Part shown: in pieces, positions 63,174 through 64,000 of the stretch
Layout: each line of letters begins with the position of its first letter
Numbering within the stretch: position 1 is the stretch's first letter
Assembly: GCA_009746045.1 (NCBI GenBank)
Contig: RPFO01001502.1
Location: forward strand, 1-64,000
Origin: Mesostigma viride
Taxonomy: Eukaryota > Streptophyta > Mesostigmatophyceae > Mesostigmatales > Mesostigmataceae
DNA length: 64,000 nt
Direction: 5' to 3'
Notes under the pieces: model-generated
The model's input: only the letters and a program-made list of their open reading frames with translations
The model's database searches: none
What the model was told of the DNA's origin: nothing
Position numbers and translations under genes: made by a program

Positions 63174-64000
63174 ATGTCACCACGCGGCAAAGAACCGCAG
63201 AGGAACCCCAGCCCGCCACGCAATCCGGGCGGAAGCGTCCCCGTGAAAGTACCGATTGAGGAAGAATCGGGCTCTGAACCGGAGGAGCATTATGAGGAGG
63301 AGCATTATGAGGAGGAGCATTATGAGGAGGAGCATTATGAGGAGGAACAGTATGAAGAGGGCCAGTTCGAAGAAGAGTATGAGGAGAACCCTGAGTTCAC
63401 GCATGCTGAGTCTTACCCGGTTGAGGCCGACCCGACCTCCCACGAGCAGGCGTACCAACCTGAGCAACCATGTCCAGATGGTCCAGGTGTTCTCCCTCTC
63501 CCGAGCATGGAGCCCTCCCCGTGGATACAAGCGCAGCCCGGCCCGTCACAGCCAGTCGGGTATGTGTTGGCGCCGCCATGGACTCCGCAGGCTTCACCGT
63601 ATGGTGGCTATGGAATGGTGCCCGCTGGTTATCCTGTCTACCACCCGTCACCAGATCCATCCGGTTATGCTATGCCTGCACTCGTGAGCCCAAGCGACTT
63701 GGCCGATCATGATAACAAGCGGATCGACCGGTTGTGCTCTACTATGGAGCAAATGCTTAAGCTTATGACCCAATCGGCGGTAGCCCCTGGCGCCGCCAAT
63801 CCCACGGCTGGCAACGGCTCCATCGCTGGCGTAGCAGTAAGCGCCTCACCCCTGCCTGTGGTCCCGGTACCAACAGTGGCCCCTGAGTCTGCTGTGGCCC
63901 CTGAGTCTGTTGTGGCCCCTGAGTCTGTTGTGGCCCCTGAGTCTGCTGTGGCCCCTGCGCAGTGCAAGAATCCCCCGTCAACCCCAATGCCGAAGGCTGA
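63174..64000 (+). CDS. Repeat-containing ORF downstream of Gypsy-2 pol, runs off the window
   Basis: ATG at 63174 opens a frame without stop to the last base (275 complete codons). Features: basic Pro-rich start (MSPRGKEPQRNPSPPRNPGG), four HYEEE-type 5-residue repeats (about 63288-63345), a Pro/Tyr-rich middle (PYGGYGMVPAGYPVYHP), a short helix (KRIDRLCSTMEQMLKLM), and four VAPES(A/V) repeats (about 63878-63955). It begins 60 bases after the pol stop, preceded by CCCATGTCAACAG. It could be a third ORF of Gypsy-2, or the gag N-terminus of the next element. No family recognised. An overlapping ATG at 63164 gives only 31 codons. Confidence 0.5.
   Translation, partial: MSPRGKEPQRNPSPPRNPGGSVPVKVPIEEESGSEPEEHYEEEHYEEEHYEEEHYEEEQYEEGQFEEEYEENPEFTHAESYPVEADPTSHEQAYQPEQPCPDGPGVLPLPSMEPSPWIQAQPGPSQPVGYVLAPPWTPQASPYGGYGMVPAGYPVYHPSPDPSGYAMPALVSPSDLADHDNKRIDRLCSTMEQMLKLMTQSAVAPGAANPTAGNGSIAGVAVSASPLPVVPVPTVAPESAVAPESVVAPESVVAPESAVAPAQCKNPPSTPMPKA

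Overview
This window is from a eukaryotic nuclear genome and is almost entirely repetitive. The GC-rich coding style, chromodomain Gypsy elements, Copia-like elements and a non-LTR element with restriction-like endonuclease suggest a microalga, perhaps a green alga. That is inference; no host housekeeping gene is present to fix the lineage. I see no rRNA gene, CRISPR array or bacterial operon.

Layout. (1) 1-9081: a decayed L1-type ORF1-like gene, split at base 1102 by a complete 7.5-kb Copia-like element (Copia-1, 1103-8599; LTRs 377/378 bp, TSD GGGGC). Its reading frame resumes at 8605 and stops at 8652. The copy ends in a hairpin and a (TTAA)n tail. (2) 9082-13842: a tRNA-like SINE, more LINE 3' ends with the same tail, the leader and gag start of a Gypsy element (Gypsy-3), an AT-rich inverted repeat and a small basic ORF. 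(3) 13843-19002, minus strand: a frameshifted R2-like LINE encoding PHD finger, RING finger, C2H2-like fingers, reverse transcriptase and restriction-like endonuclease. (4) 19117-33536: 84 full copies plus one partial copy of a nearly invariant 170-bp satellite. (5) 33547-41992: an 8.4-kb segment bounded by 29-bp inverted repeats, containing hexanucleotide arrays, a 297-bp-arm palindrome, remnants of a transposase-like gene, one long unrecognised gene and a 173-bp tandem repeat. (6) 41993-48598, minus strand: Gypsy-1, with a TG...CA LTR, a small RNase H1-N/viroplasmin-like ORF, gag and a pol cut off before integrase. (7) 48599-57178: fragment of another Copia-like element (Copia-3), itself split by a complete Copia-like element (Copia-2, 49795-56391; 483-bp LTRs, TSD GGCGC). 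(8) 57179-63113: a chromodomain Gypsy element (Gypsy-2), followed by an open reading frame running off the window end.

The region reads as nested transposons around a satellite array, as in pericentromeric or subtelomeric heterochromatin. The most unusual material is the Copia-like clade (Copia-1, -2, -3). Copia-1 and -2 place the protease-like domain after integrase, with DTQA in place of DTGA, and have LTR ends AGTTA...TAACT confirmed by 5-bp target duplications. All three have WHGDD at the RT active site. A second theme is the RNase H1-N-like ORF upstream of gag in two separate Gypsy elements.
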